Shown here: piece by piece, positions 50,857-58,936 of the stretch
Numbering within the stretch: position 1 is the stretch's first letter
Layout of the letters: each line of letters opens with the position of its first letter
Source: an uncultured Roseburia sp.
Lineage (GTDB): Bacteria > Bacillota > Clostridia > Lachnospirales > Lachnospiraceae
Reading direction: 5' to 3'
Assembly (NCBI GenBank): GCA_947644305.1
Contig: CANRYS010000004.1
Location: 1 to 64,000 of the forward strand
Length of the DNA: 64,000 nt
The notes under the pieces: generated by a model
The model's database searches: none
What the model was told of the DNA's origin: nothing
What the model saw: only the letters and a program-made list of their open reading frames with translations
Program-made: the position numbers and the translations under genes

Positions 50857-51117
50857 GTGAGAATAGAATATAGTAAAAAAGCGGCAAAATATATTAATGG
50901 ACTGGACAGACCAACAAAACAGCGCATTAAAACGGCTATTGAGGGATTGACCGAACAACCGCCAAAAGGTGATATAAAAACACTGCAGGGCTTTACAGAC
51001 TGCCGAAAAAGGCTGAGGGTAGGGAAATATAGAATTATATATAATTATCTTTCTGATGGGAAAATAGAGGTGTTGTATATCATCAATGTCGATTCAAGAG
51101 GGGATATATATAAATAG
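50857..51117 (+). CDS. RelE/ParE-family toxin
   Basis: 86 residues from GTG after AAAGGAGGTTAAGGGA. MRIEYSKKAAKYINGLDRPT, then LQGFTDCRKRLRVGKYRIIY and VDSRGDIYK fit the RelE fold with the Arg/Tyr residues used for mRNA cleavage. It is 15 bases after the antitoxin. Confidence 0.9.
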   Translation: MRIEYSKKAAKYINGLDRPTKQRIKTAIEGLTEQPPKGDIKTLQGFTDCRKRLRVGKYRIIYNYLSDGKIEVLYIINVDSRGDIYK

Positions 51118-51139
51118 CGCCTGGAAAGGAGTGAAAAGC

Positions 51140-51352
51140 ATGAGTGCAGCAACACAGCAGGCTCTTGATCTTATGGAGCTTTTACCAGAAAGCGAACAAA
51201 GTTTTGCTCTTGAATTTATTAAAAAATTAGTGCTTGCCTGGGATCCAGATTTTACGAAAGTTACACCGGCAGAGCGCGCGGAACTGGAAGAAGCAAAAAA
51301 AGAAATTGAAAATGGTGAAACGGTATCACATGATGATATTAACTGGGTTTGA
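51140..51352 (+). CDS. Small third protein of the toxin-antitoxin locus
   Basis: 70 residues from the ATG at 51140 after AAGGAGTGAAAAGC. Helical: ATQQALDLMELLPESEQSFA and AERAELEEAKKEIENGETVS. It resembles small antitoxin-like proteins of Clostridia. It may be an accessory or a second antitoxin; a toxin of its own is not seen. Confidence 0.7.
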   Translation: MSAATQQALDLMELLPESEQSFALEFIKKLVLAWDPDFTKVTPAERAELEEAKKEIENGETVSHDDINWV

Positions 51353-51413
51353 AAAATCGCGGTTGCAATCCATTAGCTTTGCACAATTTGATAAGATGTA
51401 TAAAACATTTTAA

Positions 51414-51449
51414 AATATTCCCCGGACATCACAAGTTCGGGGAGTATTT
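51414..51449 (+). terminator. Terminator after the toxin-antitoxin locus
   Basis: Stem CCCCG/CGGGG with flanking ATT/AGT pairs and a T-rich end (GTATTTC), 60 bases after the last gene. Confidence 0.7.
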
Positions 51450-51493
51450 CAATACAATCCTACCATTATCTAAAAGATATATAACTGCTGTAT

Positions 51494-51525
51494 GTCGCTC
51501 TCTATATAGGGGCGTGGATTGAAAT
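51494..51525 (+). CRISPR. Solitary type I-C-like CRISPR repeat (not an array)
   Basis: A 32-base unit that starts GTCGCTC and ends GGGGCGTGGATTGAAAT. Length, the 5' GTCGC, the small internal hairpin (GCTCT/GGGGC with two G-U pairs) and the 3' GTGGATTGAAAT are those of type I-C repeats. No second copy or cas gene is in the window. It lies in the prophage, 32 bases before the integrase start codon. Confidence 0.7.
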
Positions 51526-51557
51526 GAGCAATAAAAAATATGATCGGAGGAACAATC

Positions 51558-53009
51558 ATGCAGTTTGGAGCAGCTTACATCCGGGTATCCACTGAGGGAC
51601 AGGACGAATACAGCCCGGAGGCACAAAAACGCCTGATTCTTGAGTACGCAAAATCTCATGATATTGTGATAAATAAAGAACATATTTTTGAGGATATCGG
51701 CATATCCGGAAAAAACGCTACCAAGAGGGCGGCATTCCAGGAGATGATCGCTCTTGCCAAGAGCAAGGATCATCCCTTTGATGTGATCCTTGTCTGGAAA
51801 TTTAGCCGTTTCGCCCGCAACCAGGAAGAAAGTATCCTGTATAAGTCTTTGCTCAAGCGGAGCAATGTATCCTGTGTAAGCATATCCGAGCCCGTTGTAG
51901 ATGGGCCCTTTGGCTCTCTGATCGAACGCATCCTTGAATGGATGGACGAATATTACTCGATCCGGTTATCCGGAGAAGTAAAGCGCGGTATGATGCAGAA
52001 GGCGCTGAATGGGGGCTACAGTGGAAAGATCCCCTTTGGATACGTTATGGGGGAGGATAAGATCCCCATTATAGAGCCCACCCAGGCCCATGTTGTACAA
52101 ATCATATTTGACCGATATGTAAATCAAAAGGAAAGTATCTCAAACATAACCTATAGTTTAAACAGAGCCGGCTACCGGACAGCAAATGGGAACCGGTTTG
52201 AACGTCGTATCATACATTATATTCTACAGAATCCCTTCTATGTGGGGAAGATCCGCTGGAACTATGCTCCCCGCGCAAGAGGGAAGAAAACGGACGGCGA
52301 CGTTATTATCCGGGAGGGAAAGCATGAGCCACTGGTATCGGAGTCCCTCTTTGAACAGGCTCAGAAACGCCTCCAGTCATCCTATGAACAATTTCACAGT
52401 TCCGAACGCCGGGTTCCTTCTGCTGCCGCCAAGCACTGGCTCAGCGGTATTTTAAAGTGTGCAAACTGCGGAGCCTCTCTCGCCTATACAAACGGCAAAT
52501 CCAACAAATGCTTTCAGTGTTGGAAATACAATAAGGGTATCTGCGATAAGAGCAGCTATGTTCCTGCGGCAAAGGCGGAGCAATATGTTATAGATGGGCT
52601 AAAGGGGCTCCTGGTTTCCGAAACACTCAACTACGAAAAGATTCCTGCCGCTACGCTTGACACGGATACCGAATCCCTTCGTGTACAGCTGAAAGATCTT
52701 GACAAAAAAGAAGAACGAATTAAAATAGCTTATATTGATGGCATTGACAATCTGGATGAGTACAAGGCAAATAAAAAGATAATCGAAAAGCAGCGCCAGG
52801 AAATTGAAAAACAGCTTACTCCAAAGAAAACGTCCAATAAGCAAGACAGAGAAGCCCTGCTTGTGGCAAATATCGAAAATGTGATACATATCATTGAGGG
52901 AGATTATGATAACACAAGAAAGGGAGAGGCGATCCGGTCTATCTGCAGTAAGATTACATTTGATAAAAGATCAGAGTCCATGATTTTTGATTTATTCATT
53001 GTAGAATAA
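51558..53009 (+). CDS. Large serine integrase
   Basis: 483 residues from the ATG at 51558 (CGGAGGAACAATC before it). Resolvase domain with catalytic Ser11 in YIRVSTEG and the RFARN region; a recombinase domain (KIPFGYVMGEDKIPI); a zinc ribbon with CANCGASLAY and CFQCWKYNKGIC; a C-terminal coiled coil. It catalyses phage integration and, with a directionality factor not found here, excision. It lies 30 bases from attR. Confidence 0.96.
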   Translation: MQFGAAYIRVSTEGQDEYSPEAQKRLILEYAKSHDIVINKEHIFEDIGISGKNATKRAAFQEMIALAKSKDHPFDVILVWKFSRFARNQEESILYKSLLKRSNVSCVSISEPVVDGPFGSLIERILEWMDEYYSIRLSGEVKRGMMQKALNGGYSGKIPFGYVMGEDKIPIIEPTQAHVVQIIFDRYVNQKESISNITYSLNRAGYRTANGNRFERRIIHYILQNPFYVGKIRWNYAPRARGKKTDGDVIIREGKHEPLVSESLFEQAQKRLQSSYEQFHSSERRVPSAAAKHWLSGILKCANCGASLAYTNGKSNKCFQCWKYNKGICDKSSYVPAAKAEQYVIDGLKGLLVSETLNYEKIPAATLDTDTESLRVQLKDLDKKEERIKIAYIDGIDNLDEYKANKKIIEKQRQEIEKQLTPKKTSNKQDREALLVANIENVIHIIEGDYDNTRKGEAIRSICSKITFDKRSESMIFDLFIVE

Positions 53010-53034
53010 CGTTTTTTCGGCATTTCCCCGAGTA

Positions 53035-53056
53035 TATACCTTACAGAATACAGTTG
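53035..53056 (+). other. attR: right phage arm plus TG core
   Basis: The arm TATACCTTACAGAATACAGT (53035-53054) and the core TG (53055-53056). The arm is the exact reverse complement of the left arm at 10523-10542. Host sequence starts with ACG CAA TGG at 53057. Confidence 0.92.
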
Positions 53057-53446
53057 ACGCAATGGGGAAGCAAATCCCTGGGAGATCAGGGTTACACGGC
53101 GATCGAAATTCTCAGAAATTACTATGGAAGCTCGATGTTTATTAATTCTACTGACGTAGTATCCGGTATCCCTGCCTCCTGGCCCCAGTACAATCTGGAA
53201 CTCGGCAGCTCCGGTGAAAAGGTACGGCAGATGCAGCAACAACTGAATGTCATCTCCGGCGCCTATCCGCTAATTCCAAAGATTGCCGTTGACGGCGTCT
53301 TCGGACCTCAGACTGAAGAGGCAGTCAAAACCTTCCAGCGTATTTTCAAACTAACTCCCGATGGCATCGTAGGACTCAGAACATGGTACAAAATATCGGA
53401 AATTTACGTGGGCGTGAGCCGGATCGCGGAGGGTGTGGCAAGATAG
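53057..53446 (+). pseudogene. sleC: SleC-like protein, 3' part (interrupted by prophage)
   Basis: About 129 residues in frame with the left part: T-Q-W-G, then YTAIEILRNYYGSSMFINST and a peptidoglycan-binding domain at the end (LGSSGEKVRQMQQQLNVISG, VDGVFGPQTEEAVKTFQRI). There is no ribosome site of its own, so it is translated only if the prophage leaves. The end and length match clostridial SleC. Confidence 0.88.
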
Positions 53447-53470
53447 ACATAGGTGTAATATGCCTCTTCC

Positions 53471-53520
53471 AGCAATTAGCCTGGAACGATACAGAGTTTC
53501 AATTCGCACCATTGAGCTAA
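53471..53520 (+). repeat. Dispersed 3'-UTR repeat, copy 2
   Basis: Matches copies at 1-57 and 63254-63307 (shared ACGA-AC, GTTCAAATT-like core, CACC, GAGCTA). It follows the SleC-like stop and precedes a terminator. A stem TTCCAG/CTGGAA here replaces CTGC/GCAG in copy 1, which would fit compensatory change. Confidence 0.55.
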
Positions 53521-53575
53521 AAAAGGAGCTGTCACAAGAATGATGAAATAAATCATAGATGTGATGGCTCCTTTT
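53521..53575. terminator. Bidirectional terminator between sleC and the lipoprotein gene
   Basis: AAAAGGAGC at 53521-53529 pairs with GCTCCTTTT at 53567-53575, with inner TGTCAC/GTGATG pairs. Serves the convergent genes. Confidence 0.85.
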
Positions 53576-53584
53576 CTATTTTTA

Positions 53585-54766
53585 TCATTTTTCCTCAGTG
53601 GATTCCTCTTCTTTGCTGTAGTACACGATCCGGTACTGTCTGGTCTTCACTCCATACTCTTCCGTCGTCTCCATCATGCAGATATAAAAGTCATCCTCCG
53701 CTCCCACAAAGAAGTCTAATATATCTGCACTTCCATTTTCCACTTCACTCATGTCTGTCTTTTCCGTCAGCCACTCTACGTCATCTGAACTCTGGTAATT
53801 CGCCGCCTTATACACACCGCTCCGATTGCACATAAACAATTCCCAGGTATCCGGATTCATGTAGAAAAACCAGTCTTTATTCATGACGTCCTCGCTGAGC
53901 TTGGAGCCAAATGTATTCAGTTCCGTCACATCGGGCAGACTGACAACCTGAAAGAGATTGGTTTTGTTGGAAAAGAAGATGATCTCATTCTCACCAAAGA
54001 CAAATCTCCGTTTCCCCGTCACCACATTTCCAAGCTCTTCACTGACCTGTCCGCTCTCACTGTCGATCAAATAGCCGGTTCCACCGCCATTGTCGGAACT
54101 GAGCAGCAATATACTGCCATCTTCAAAAGCATGGTAATCACTGAGCCATTCTATGTCCACATCCTTGCCAAAGTCATTTTCATCTCGGGGCGCTGGTCCA
54201 ATCTCCAGGGGGATTTCATAGATGCGGTCATTTTCTTCATCGATCTCCAGCACAGAATATTTTTCTGCCAGCATTTCCTTTTTTCCCTCTTCGGACTCCA
54301 CATCCTCTTTCACAAAGTAGAAAAAGATTCCATACAGGCTTCCATTATCACCCCGGCGGAATTGACTCAGATAGCACCTCACCCAGCCAGTCTGCTCAAA
54401 CTTTTGATCCATAAAATCACTGAGAGAATTCTCACAGAGTTCCTCGGAATCCCAGTTCTTTTTCTCATCCATACTGCAACGGGTAATGGATGCTTGATAG
54501 ACATCGTCTTCTTTCGTAAAATCGCTGTAATACACCGCTGGTTTTCCATTGATGTCTGCTGTAAATCCACTAAAATCATTCCCGATGTAATCACTGCCCT
54601 GCGCATTCTCTGCCAGCAATGGATCTGGCAGTGACAGCTCATCTACTTTATACCGGACCTTCTTTTCTTCGATCGTCACTTCCTGCTTTGTCTTGGGAAC
54701 CTCTTCACTCCCACATCCTGATAAGATCAGTATACACACCATGAATATACTAAGTATTCTTTTCAT
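53585..54766 (-). CDS. Lipoprotein, unknown function
   Basis: 393 residues from the ATG at 54766 (GGAGGTTTGTTTTGG before it). Signal peptide with lipobox LILSGCGS; the mature part is beta-rich and acidic (VDIEWLSDYHAFEDGSILLL), like a surface beta-propeller-type protein. No catalytic motif is recognised. Confidence 0.85.
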   Translation of the reverse strand: MKRILSIFMVCILILSGCGSEEVPKTKQEVTIEEKKVRYKVDELSLPDPLLAENAQGSDYIGNDFSGFTADINGKPAVYYSDFTKEDDVYQASITRCSMDEKKNWDSEELCENSLSDFMDQKFEQTGWVRCYLSQFRRGDNGSLYGIFFYFVKEDVESEEGKKEMLAEKYSVLEIDEENDRIYEIPLEIGPAPRDENDFGKDVDIEWLSDYHAFEDGSILLLSSDNGGGTGYLIDSESGQVSEELGNVVTGKRRFVFGENEIIFFSNKTNLFQVVSLPDVTELNTFGSKLSEDVMNKDWFFYMNPDTWELFMCNRSGVYKAANYQSSDDVEWLTEKTDMSEVENGSADILDFFVGAEDDFYICMMETTEEYGVKTRQYRIVYYSKEEESTEEK

Positions 54767-54788
54767 CCAAAACAAACCTCCAAACAAT

Positions 54789-56930
54789 CTATAAGATCAT
54801 CGACAGTTGAATGCGTTTCTTCTGCAAATCCACGGACAGCACCTTGACTTCTACCACATCTCCCACACTGACAACCTCCATAGGATGCTTTACAAACTTC
54901 TTATCCGTGAGTTTGGAAATATGTACCAAACCATCCTGATGAACCCCGATATCAACAAAGGCACCAAAGTCTATGACGTTGCGCACAGTACCTTTTAAGA
55001 TCATTCCTTCCGTCAAATCTTTCATCTCCAGCACATCGGTGCGAAGTACCGGTTTGGGCATCTCCTCTCGCGGATCCCGCCCTGGCTTCTCCAGTTCCTT
55101 TATAATATCTTCCAGAGTCAATTCACCCACATCCAGCTTTGACGCCAGCCCCTTACGGTCTTTTGCCAGAAGAGAAAGTCCTACAATACCACCGCGAATA
55201 TCTTCTGGAGCAAGGCCAACCATCTTCAGAAGCCCCTCTGCCGCCTGATAGGATTCCGGATGCACGCTGGTAGCATCCAGCGGATTTTTCCCATCGCTGA
55301 TCCTCATAAATCCTGCACACTGTTCAAAGGCCTTCGGCCCCAGTTTCGCCACCTTCAAAAGCTGCTTACGGCTGGTAAAACGTCCGTTCTCTTCCCGGTA
55401 TGCCACAATATTTTTAGCGATGGGCTTGGAAATACCAGAAATATATTCTAGAAGAGATGCAGATGCCGTATTCAGATCCACACCGACATTATTCACACAA
55501 TCTTCTACCACCGCAGAAAGTGCTTCGCTCAGCTTTTTCTGGTTCATATCATGTTGATACTGTCCGACTCCGATGGATTTAGGATCGATCTTCACTAGCT
55601 CCGCCAGAGGGTCCTGTAACCGTCTCGCGATGGACACCGCACTTCTCTGTCCCACATCAAACTTCGGGAATTCTTCCGTGGCAAGTTTGCTCGCGGAATA
55701 CACCGAGGCCCCTGCCTCATTGACGATCACATACTGCACTGGTTTGTTGATCTCTTTCAGCATGTCCACGATCACCATCTCGGATTCTCTGGATGCCGTT
55801 CCATTTCCCACTGAAATCAACGTCACATTATATTTTTCAATAAAACCTTTTACAATTTTCTTCGTCTCAGCCACCTTATTCTGGGGTTCTGTGGGATAGA
55901 CCACAACCGTATCCAAAACTTTACCGGTCTCATCCACCACTGCCAGCTTACAGCCGGTGCGAAACGCCGGATCCCATCCCAACACTACCTGACCAGTGAT
56001 AGGGGGCTGCATCAGAAGCTGGGTCAGATTTTTCCCAAAAACCTTGATTGCCCCGTCCTCCGCCTTTTCTGTGAGTTCATTGCGGATCTCCCTCTCGATG
56101 GAAGGTGCGATAAGTCTCTTATAGCTGTCAGCCAGTGTTTCCTTCAGGCATTCCGTGGTATTCGGATTCTCCCTTGTAATCACCTTTTTTTCCAGATATC
56201 TCTGAATCCGTTCCTCTGGCGCCTGAATCTTTACTGTAAGAAACTTTTCTTTTTCACCCCGGTTAATGGCAAGAATCCGATAGCCAGTGATCTTTTTCAC
56301 CGCCTCTTCAAATTCATAATAATTTTCATATACTGACTTTTCTTTTTCATCCTTCGCCAATGAGACAAGGACTCCTTCTTCCATCGTCAGTTTACGGATA
56401 TAAATCCGATAGTCCGCCTCGTCTGCCACAGATTCCGCGATGATATCCATCGCTCCCTGAATGGCATCCTGAGCGGTGCTTACACCTTTTTCTTCCGACA
56501 GATATTCTGCCGCCTCTTCTTCCAGTGAACGATCTGTCATCTGAAGCAAAATGATATTCGCCAGGCCCTCCAGGCCCTTTTCCTTTGCAATCGTCGCTCT
56601 GGTACGGCGTTTCGGACGGTAAGGACGATATAAATCCTCCACCATAACCTGGGTCTGTGCTGCCAGAATCTGTTCTCTGAGTTCTTCTGTCAGTTTCCCC
56701 TGTTCTTCGATGCTAGCGAGTACCTGCTCTTTCTTCTCCTCCAGATTTCTCAAGTAGGTAAGGCGCTCATTGAGATTACGAAGCTGCTCATCATCCAGCG
56801 CACCATGCTGTTCTTTTCGGTACCTGGCGATAAAAGGAATTGTATTTCCCTCATCGATCAGTTTGACAACAGCCTCTACCTGCCATGTTTTTATCTCAAG
56901 CTCTTCCGCTATTTTTTGATTTATATCCAT
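54789..56930 (-). CDS. tex: Tex family RNA-binding transcription accessory protein
   Basis: 713 residues from the ATG at 56930 after GGGAGGAAAAG. Tex N-terminal region (NQKIAEELEIKTWQVEAVVK), YqgF/RNase H-like domain (LGWDPAFRTGCKLAVVDETG), a helix-hairpin-helix, and a C-terminal S1 domain (LKGTVRNVIDFGAFVDIGVH). Full length. Binds nucleic acid and is linked to transcription or ribosome function. Confidence 0.96.
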   Translation of the reverse strand: MDINQKIAEELEIKTWQVEAVVKLIDEGNTIPFIARYRKEQHGALDDEQLRNLNERLTYLRNLEEKKEQVLASIEEQGKLTEELREQILAAQTQVMVEDLYRPYRPKRRTRATIAKEKGLEGLANIILLQMTDRSLEEEAAEYLSEEKGVSTAQDAIQGAMDIIAESVADEADYRIYIRKLTMEEGVLVSLAKDEKEKSVYENYYEFEEAVKKITGYRILAINRGEKEKFLTVKIQAPEERIQRYLEKKVITRENPNTTECLKETLADSYKRLIAPSIEREIRNELTEKAEDGAIKVFGKNLTQLLMQPPITGQVVLGWDPAFRTGCKLAVVDETGKVLDTVVVYPTEPQNKVAETKKIVKGFIEKYNVTLISVGNGTASRESEMVIVDMLKEINKPVQYVIVNEAGASVYSASKLATEEFPKFDVGQRSAVSIARRLQDPLAELVKIDPKSIGVGQYQHDMNQKKLSEALSAVVEDCVNNVGVDLNTASASLLEYISGISKPIAKNIVAYREENGRFTSRKQLLKVAKLGPKAFEQCAGFMRISDGKNPLDATSVHPESYQAAEGLLKMVGLAPEDIRGGIVGLSLLAKDRKGLASKLDVGELTLEDIIKELEKPGRDPREEMPKPVLRTDVLEMKDLTEGMILKGTVRNVIDFGAFVDIGVHQDGLVHISKLTDKKFVKHPMEVVSVGDVVEVKVLSVDLQKKRIQLSMIL

Positions 56931-56969
56931 CTTTTCCTCCCATGATACATTCATGCAGCACTCTTTTAT

Positions 56970-58868
56970 TTATCGAAGCGCTTCATTTCTACTCATCTTA
57001 TTTGCTACTTTATTTTTATACATGATATCATCACTTTCATTCATGTAGCTCTCAATCGTATCGTTTGCCGTCGGTATACCGATCTTATAGCCCCAACTGG
57101 CATGTACATCATAGGGCTTTTGAGATTTTTGATTGAATTTATCCAGACTTTCCTCAAAAACCTGAATCCAATTTTTCACATCCGTCTTATCTCGGCAGGG
57201 GAAGATCACCTCAAATTCATCCCCTCCGATGCGTGCGCCGATCTGCCCCTGAATCGCAGCCTCCTGGATCGCATAGCCCACTGCCCGAAGCGCAGAATCT
57301 CCTTCGTGATGACCATAGATATCATTGATCGGCTTCAGACCATCCAGATCGATTCCAACCACACAGATGATACTGTCTTTCGCCCTTGCTTTGGAAAACT
57401 GCATTCTTCCATACTTTTCAAAGCCCCTCCGGTTATACAGTCCTGTGAGAACATCCTGTATATACATATTTTCAAGTTCTACAATCAGATCATTCATCCT
57501 TTTCTGGGACAATATATTGTGAATCGCATTGGATACGGCGATCGTCCAGCGCACATACGCTGTCCCACAGCTTTCATGGTCCAAAAAACTGTAGGCTTCA
57601 TAACCAAAACAACTGTCCTGAAAATGGATGGGATAGAAAAAGTAACATTGTGGCTCATCGGAGTTCATTTGCTCCGGAAGAAGCAGTTTTCTTTCAAATG
57701 GAATATCCACCTCTCCCATATCCAGCCGCTCCTTAATGGCAGTGCGCACATGCATGGTGTCCGAGTATCCTCGGAACCTGACTTTATTTTCTTCCACGTC
57801 CTCTCTGAGACAAATTACATAATTTTTAATGTTTTCAATATTATAGATGTATTTTGAGATCACCTGATGCATTTCCTCAATGGTGGAGACCTGATTAAAA
57901 TCAATTGCCATAAAACTTAACTGCATCTCCAGATTTTCCGATCTCGCGCCAAACTTATGCTGGGCACATCTCTGTGCGATGGTTGAGGAATGGCCTCTCT
58001 CCAGACAGCCACAGGATTCCCTGGCGACTACTTTTGTAGAAACAAAAACGTCTTCCACCTGGTCGTCATCCTGATGCTTGTGTATAAGATCTACTGCTCC
58101 ATAAGCCATTTCTTTAAAATCCACATGCAGCGTTGTAAGAGACGGGCTGTAAACAACACCTTCCTCCACACCGTCGAAACCGGTTACCAGCACATCTTCT
58201 GGAACTCTTACCCCTCGCTCATACAGCTCATCAATCACCGATAGCGCCATATAGTCATTGGCGCATATGATGGCCTCTGGATATTGTCCTTCCTGGCCAA
58301 ACCAGTCACAGGCTTCTTTTCCCTTTCCCCGCCAAAAATCCCCATAAAATATCCTGTGATCATTGACAGGCAGTTCATATTTATCCATCACTTTACGAAA
58401 ACAGCGAAGCCTCGCCTCGGCGTCATACCGCCCCTGGTGTCCCGTCATAAAAGCGATGTCTTTCTTACCATGCTCTTCGACAATATGACGGATCACTCCC
58501 TCCATAGAATGATCTTCATCGATCAGAATATTATTCACTCCCACCAACTTCTCTCGGAGACTAACCACCGGACAGTCTGCTTTTTCCCTAATATGCTCTA
58601 AGACACGATCTTTAGCGGCCGGGATATTAAATGTATCAAAGGCGACAACAATCCCAGCAAATTCATCATAAGACGGAAGATCAAATATCATCATCTCTCC
58701 CTGATAATATTCCTGATAGGTACCATAACTTCCATAACTGGAAATAATGGCAAGATTATATCCCAACTGTTCGGCACGCTCTGCCATTCCCTGGCAGATC
58801 TGACTCTGAAAATCGGCATACGTATTAAATATCAATAATCCTATTGTTTTTCTTCCATTTGAAAACAT
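56970..58868 (-). CDS. LacI-type sensor fused to GGDEF (diguanylate cyclase)
   Basis: 632 residues. The first 300 are a periplasmic-binding/LacI-like domain (TIGLLIFNTYADFQSQICQG, PEDVLVTGFDGVEEG) without an HTH or signal peptide, so it is cytoplasmic. A middle linker domain follows, then GGDEF at about 460-620 with active site RIGGDEFEVIF. It would make c-di-GMP when an unknown ligand binds. Confidence 0.92.
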   Translation of the reverse strand: MFSNGRKTIGLLIFNTYADFQSQICQGMAERAEQLGYNLAIISSYGSYGTYQEYYQGEMMIFDLPSYDEFAGIVVAFDTFNIPAAKDRVLEHIREKADCPVVSLREKLVGVNNILIDEDHSMEGVIRHIVEEHGKKDIAFMTGHQGRYDAEARLRCFRKVMDKYELPVNDHRIFYGDFWRGKGKEACDWFGQEGQYPEAIICANDYMALSVIDELYERGVRVPEDVLVTGFDGVEEGVVYSPSLTTLHVDFKEMAYGAVDLIHKHQDDDQVEDVFVSTKVVARESCGCLERGHSSTIAQRCAQHKFGARSENLEMQLSFMAIDFNQVSTIEEMHQVISKYIYNIENIKNYVICLREDVEENKVRFRGYSDTMHVRTAIKERLDMGEVDIPFERKLLLPEQMNSDEPQCYFFYPIHFQDSCFGYEAYSFLDHESCGTAYVRWTIAVSNAIHNILSQKRMNDLIVELENMYIQDVLTGLYNRRGFEKYGRMQFSKARAKDSIICVVGIDLDGLKPINDIYGHHEGDSALRAVGYAIQEAAIQGQIGARIGGDEFEVIFPCRDKTDVKNWIQVFEESLDKFNQKSQKPYDVHASWGYKIGIPTANDTIESYMNESDDIMYKNKVANKMSRNEALR

Positions 58869-58936
58869 ATATCCCTCAACCTTTCATCTGCATATCGACG
58901 TGTCTTTGAGTATCCTTAAAATACATTTCATTTACC

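Larger units (their letters stand above)
10523..53056. mobile_element. PBSX-like myovirus prophage, about 42.5 kb, integrated in sleC
   Basis: The element is bounded by attL and attR and carries a complete set of phage modules: integrase, repressor switch, replication, terminase, portal, capsid, contractile tail with sheath and tube, baseplate, fibre and lysis. Structural gene order matches the Bacillus PBSX xkd region. No structural gene appears broken, so it may be inducible. The serine integrase is next to attR. Excision would join codons to read ...W-M-T-Q-W-G... and restore the SleC-like gene. Confidence 0.95.

Noticed and set aside
51494..51525. A CRISPR array
   Set aside because: Only one repeat is present and no spacer-repeat periodicity or cas gene is seen; reported as a solitary repeat.
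53054..53446. An independent gene starting at TTG 53054
   Set aside because: There is no ribosome site and the TTG is made by the attR junction; it is the 3' part of the interrupted sleC.
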